From: Kitasatospora sp. NA04385 | GTDB taxonomy: Bacteria; Actinomycetota; Actinomycetes; Streptomycetales; Streptomycetaceae | DNA length: 64,000 nt | NCBI RefSeq assembly: GCF_013364235.1 | Contig: NZ_CP054919.1 | Location: forward strand, 4,252,701 to 4,316,700 | Direction: 5' to 3' | Shown: positions 60,990 to 64,000 of the stretch, piece by piece | Numbering within the stretch: position 1 is the stretch's first letter | How the letters are laid out: each line of letters starts with the position of its first letter | Program-made: the position numbers and the translations under genes | Notes under the pieces: model-generated | The model's input: the letters and a program-made list of their open reading frames with translations, nothing else | What the model was told of the DNA's origin: nothing | Database searches by the model: none

Positions 60990-61346
60990 TCAGGACCAGC
61001 CGAGTTCGTGGAGTTCGTCGTCGTCGAAGCCGAAGTGGTGGGCGACTTCGTGGATGACGGTGGTGCGGACCTCCTCGACGGCCTGCTCGCGGGTCTCGCA
61101 GTGGCGGAGGGTCGGGCCCATGTAGACCATGATCCGGTCGGGGAGGACGCCGGCGTACCACTCGCCGCGCTCGGTGAGCGGGATGCCCTCGTAGAGGCCG
61201 AGCAGGTCGGGGGTGGCGGGGTCGGGCTCGTCCTCGACGAAGACCGCGACGTTGTCCATCATCGCGGCCAGCTGCGGCGGAATGCGGTCCAGCGCGTCGG
61301 ACACCAGCGCCTCGAACTCGTCCCTGGTCATCTCCACGTGCCCCAT
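60990..61346 (-). CDS. Zincin-like metallopeptidase family protein (DUF1025)
   Basis: 118-aa minimal zincin. HEXXH appears as VIHEVAHHFGFDDDELHELG near the C-terminus, with the third ligand likely His or Asp downstream. The N-terminal MTRDEFEALVSDALDRIPPQ and MDNVAVFVEDEPD are typical of the family. Proteolytic activity has not been demonstrated for most members. ATG 61346 is used; GTG 61337 and ATG 61331 are alternatives. Confidence 0.88.
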   Translation of the reverse strand: MGHVEMTRDEFEALVSDALDRIPPQLAAMMDNVAVFVEDEPDPATPDLLGLYEGIPLTERGEWYAGVLPDRIMVYMGPTLRHCETREQAVEEVRTTVIHEVAHHFGFDDDELHELGWS

Positions 61347-61410
61347 TGTCCGAGTTCCGCTGACGGGGCGCCAGGTCATCCGGGCGGTGGCGGGTGCTTG
61401 ACTTCGGAGC

Positions 61411-61857
61411 ATGACGACGAGGAAGCCGGTGCCGCTGCTGCGCGGGCAGGGCCGGGCGGTGGCCGCGGTCTGCGCGGGCGGGGTGCTCGGGGCCTGCGCC
61501 CGGTACGGGGCGGGGCTGCTCCGGCCGACCGCGCGGGACGGCTTCCCGTGGACGACGCTGCTGGTCAACGCGGTCGGCTGCGCGCTGATCGGGGTGGTGC
61601 TGGTGGCGCTGACCGAGGGGCGGCGCGCGCCGCACCCGCTGCTGCGGCCGTTCCTGGCGACCGGCGTCCTCGGCGGGTTCACCACCTTCTCGACGTACGC
61701 GGTGGACGCGCAGCAGTTGTTCGGGCACGGGGTGCCCGGCCGGGCGCTGCTCTACCTGGCCGGGACGCTGCTGGCCGCGCTGGCCGCGGTGCGGGCGGCC
61801 GCGAGCGCGACCCGGGCGGTGCTGTCGGCGTACGGCGGGCGGGCGGGGGCGGGGTGA
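61411..61857 (+). CDS. crcB: CrcB/Fluc fluoride channel
   Basis: 148-aa four-TM protein exporting fluoride as an antiparallel dimer. Motifs: [28 protein letters not shown] (pore Asn) and [18 protein letters not shown] (the Phe box residues and central Na site). Only one copy is present, whereas many actinomycetes have two adjacent crcB genes. ATG 61411. Confidence 0.93.
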   Translation: MTTRKPVPLLRGQGRAVAAVCAGGVLGACARYGAGLLRPTARDGFPWTTLLVNAVGCALIGVVLVALTEGRRAPHPLLRPFLATGVLGGFTTFSTYAVDAQQLFGHGVPGRALLYLAGTLLAALAAVRAAASATRAVLSAYGGRAGAG

Positions 61858-62003
61858 AGCCGGCCGCCGGCGGTGCGGGCGGGTGCGGGGGCGGTCGCGC
61901 GGTCCGGGGGTGAGCGCGGGGCTACCCGTGTCCCGGCGGGCGGCCGCGCGTTGGGCACCGGGAAAGGTGGCGGCCCCGGGCGGGCCGTGCGGGAGGTGGC
62001 GTG

Positions 62004-62552
62004 ATGGTGGCGGGTGCGGTGGTCCGGTCGGCGCGCGGGCGGCGGACGGCGGCGGGTTCGGTGGCGGCGGCGCTGGCCGTGCTCGGACTGGGCGGGTGCA
62101 TGTCGGTGGGCGCGGACGCCCCCGGCGGGGTGGTGCAGGTGAAGCCGTCCGGGACGGGCGGCCCGGCGGCCAGCGCCAAGCCGGGCGCCGGGCCGGGCGT
62201 GCGGCAGGGGGCCAGGCCGGGGGAGCACGGCGGTTCGCTGAGCCTTGACGGGGCGTCACCCGGCGCGACGCCCTCCACCGGGGCCCAGGCGCCCGGGGCC
62301 ACCCCGCCGCCGGTGTCCGCGGGGGTGCCGGGCGCGCCGGTGCAGGTGCCCGCCCCGTCGGTGAGCAGCGCGGCCCCGTCCGGGACGCCGAGCGGACCGG
62401 CCACGCCCCCGTCGCCGCCCGCCTCGCCCCCGGCGGACACCTCGCCGACCCCGCAGAGCAGCCCGCCGGCGCCCTCGCACTCGGCGGCGCCGTCCGGGAC
62501 GCCCAGCGGCCCCGGGCCGGAGTCGCCGAGCGGGTCGCCCTCGGCGCACTGA
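62004..62552 (+). CDS. Pro/Ser-rich lipoprotein
   Basis: 182-aa secreted lipoprotein. Signal with lipobox LGLGGC near residue 33. The rest is low-complexity Gly/Pro/Ser/Thr/Ala (SAAPSGTPSGPATPPSPPAS) without a folded domain, ending in repeated PSGTPSGPGPESPSG. It may be a wall spacer or extracellular glycan-like filler. ATG 62004 with GGAGG at 7-base spacing; GTG 62001 also possible. Confidence 0.6.
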   Translation: MVAGAVVRSARGRRTAAGSVAAALAVLGLGGCMSVGADAPGGVVQVKPSGTGGPAASAKPGAGPGVRQGARPGEHGGSLSLDGASPGATPSTGAQAPGATPPPVSAGVPGAPVQVPAPSVSSAAPSGTPSGPATPPSPPASPPADTSPTPQSSPPAPSHSAAPSGTPSGPGPESPSGSPSAH

Positions 62553-62773
62553 GCCGTCCCGGCCTTCGTTCGACCGTGCTGACCAGGGGATTTGCCTCTG
62601 ATCCGGAGGCTCCCCTATGGTGGTAGATCGTTCGTTTGATCCTATTTGGCTGGCGCTCCTCATACACCTTTGAGCGCCCTTGGCGCGTTCCGGCGATCCG
62701 TGGCTGACCGCATAGAGGCGGTTTTTCAACAGACCCCCGGACTTTGGCGCGTGCCACTTCCGGAAGGTTTTGC
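62553..62773 (+). promoter_or_regulatory. Leader of DEAD-box helicase gene
   Basis: 221 bp, relatively AT-rich for the window (GATCGTTCGTTTGATCCTAT near 62626-62645; a TTTTTC run near 62720). No gene. Such long leaders are usual for cold- or growth-controlled RNA helicase genes; I cannot identify a defined riboswitch. GGAAGG precedes the ATG at 7 bases. Confidence 0.4.
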
Positions 62774-64000
62774 ATGTCTCTCGTTGACGACGCCCGCTTC
62801 GCCATGCCCGCGAACGGGTCCGACGCCGACTCCCTCGACACCGACACGCTGGACGCGGAGCTCGCCGAGCTGACCGACGTCGACAGCGACACCGACCTCG
62901 ACGCGGACACCGACGCCGCCGAGGCCGCCGACACCGAGCCCACCATCACCTTCGGTGACCTGGGCCTGCACGACGACGTCGTCCGGGCGCTCGCCAAGCG
63001 CGGCGTCACCACCCCGTTCCCGATCCAGGCCGCGACCATCCCGGACGCGCTGGCCGGCAAGGACGTGCTCGGCCGCGGCCGCACCGGCTCCGGCAAGACC
63101 CTGAGCTTCGGCCTCCCGCTGCTGACCCGCCTCGCCGACGGCGAGCGCACCAAGGCCAAGCACCCGCGCGGCCTGATCCTGGTCCCGACCCGCGAGCTGG
63201 CGATGCAGGTCGCCGACGCGCTGGAGCCGTTCGGCTCGGTGCTCGGCCTGCGCCTGAAGGTGGTCTGCGGCGGCACCTCGATGTCGAACCAGATCTACGC
63301 CCTGGAGCGCGGCGTCGACGTCCTGGTGGCCACCCCCGGCCGCCTGCGCGACCTGATCAACCGCGGCTCCGCCAAGATGGACGAGGTCGAGATCGCCGTC
63401 CTGGACGAGGCCGACCAGATGGCCGACATGGGCTTCCTGCCCGAGGTCACCGAGATCCTCGACCTGGTGCCGGCCGGCGGCCAGCGCCTGCTGTTCTCCG
63501 CCACGCTGGAGAACGAGATCGACACCCTGGTCAAGCGCTACCTGAAGAACCCGGTCACCCACGAGGTCGACCCGTCGGCCGGCGCGGTCACCACCATGAC
63601 CCACCACATCCTGGTCGTGAAGCCCAAGGACAAGGCGCCGATCACCAACGCGATCGCCGCCCGCAAGGGCCGCACCATCATCTTCGTCCGCACCCAGATG
63701 GGCGCGGACCGGGTCGCCCAGCAGCTGCTGGAGGCCGGGGTGAAGGCCGACGCGCTGCACGGCGGCATGACCCAGGGCGCCCGCACCCGGGTCCTCGGCG
63801 ACTTCAAGGACGGCTACCTGAACGTGGTCGTCGCCACCGACGTCGCCGCCCGCGGCATCCACGTCGACGGCATCGACCTGGTGCTGAACGTCGACCCGGC
63901 CGGTGACCACAAGGACTACCTGCACCGCTCCGGCCGCACCGCCCGGGCCGGCCGCTCCGGCATCGTCGTCACCCTGGTGCTGCCGCACCAGCGCCGCGGC
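62774..64000 (+). CDS. DEAD-box RNA helicase (3' end outside window)
   Basis: 409 codons present. Acidic N-terminal extension (DTDLDADTDAAEAADTEP) precedes the Q motif (TTPFPIQAATI). Walker A is GRGRTGSGKT, motif Ia PTRELAMQV, DEAD in VLDEADQMADMG and SAT in LLFSATLENE. The second RecA domain has FVRTQMGADRVAQQLL, VVVATDVAARGIHVDG and HRSGRTARAGRSG. The frame is open at base 64000. Member of the CsdA/RhlE-like group; roles in ribosome assembly or mRNA decay are likely. Confidence 0.95.
   Translation, partial: MSLVDDARFAMPANGSDADSLDTDTLDAELAELTDVDSDTDLDADTDAAEAADTEPTITFGDLGLHDDVVRALAKRGVTTPFPIQAATIPDALAGKDVLGRGRTGSGKTLSFGLPLLTRLADGERTKAKHPRGLILVPTRELAMQVADALEPFGSVLGLRLKVVCGGTSMSNQIYALERGVDVLVATPGRLRDLINRGSAKMDEVEIAVLDEADQMADMGFLPEVTEILDLVPAGGQRLLFSATLENEIDTLVKRYLKNPVTHEVDPSAGAVTTMTHHILVVKPKDKAPITNAIAARKGRTIIFVRTQMGADRVAQQLLEAGVKADALHGGMTQGARTRVLGDFKDGYLNVVVATDVAARGIHVDGIDLVLNVDPAGDHKDYLHRSGRTARAGRSGIVVTLVLPHQRRG

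Overview
The window is high-GC actinobacterial chromosome, most likely Streptomyces or Kitasatospora. GC-rich third codon positions, frequent GTG/TTG starts and perfect GC-rich hairpin terminators point that way. So does the core block purF - purM - DUF3073 gene - valine dehydrogenase - bldC - hrpA, which has the same order in Streptomyces coelicolor (established knowledge). The first and last genes run off the window.

Layout. 1-5 kb: copper cluster on the minus strand (CopC-CopD fusion, PCuAC chaperone, SCO1/SenC, YcnI, membrane protein). 5-13.9 kb: mixed small genes (anti-sigma-factor-like ATPase, MFS exporter, YCII protein, TetR, alpha/beta hydrolase, PP2C-like protein), interrupted by a 20-unit 14-bp repeat array at 8087-8366. 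13.9-15.3 kb: decayed patch with a truncated regulator and gene relics. 15.3-24.4 kb: housekeeping and accessory genes (excalibur protein, HTH protein, pirin, SseB-like protein, acyl-CoA dehydrogenase, M18 aminopeptidase, thioredoxin-NHL protein). 24.4-25.7 kb: a Fic-domain gene bounded by 57-bp direct repeats, apparently inserted at the start of the thioredoxin-NHL gene. 25.7-30 kb: secreted bulb-lectin protein, two APH-fold kinases, LURP-one and DUF350 proteins, GNAT. 30-43.6 kb: purine and developmental core (purA, diacylglycerol-kinase-like gene, purF, purM, vdh, bldC, tRNA-Asp, hrpA).

43.7-60.4 kb is accessory. It holds a WXG100-like protein with a putative NlpC/P60 effector, a TetR/hydrolase pair sharing three operator copies, and a translationally coupled operon of XRE regulator, ImmA/IrrE protease, multi-TM protein and MpaB-like oxygenase. 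A glycosyltransferase, an SMI1/KNR4 protein, an apparently frameshifted amidase and a TetR divergent from a membrane gene follow. Last comes a two-gene operon encoding a CHAT protease / NB-ARC / TPR STAND protein and a small membrane protein. 60.5-64 kb: tRNA-Phe, -Asp and -Glu, a zincin-fold protein, a CrcB fluoride channel, a lipoprotein and the start of a DEAD-box RNA helicase.

Best candidates for undescribed biology: the CHAT-STAND operon with eight TPRs spaced exactly 120 bp apart; the 14-bp palindromic array conserved only at TG(N6)CA; the Fic insertion with flanking duplications; and the XRE/ImmA/7TM/MpaB operon. All calls come from reading sequence and translation by eye; no database search was run.
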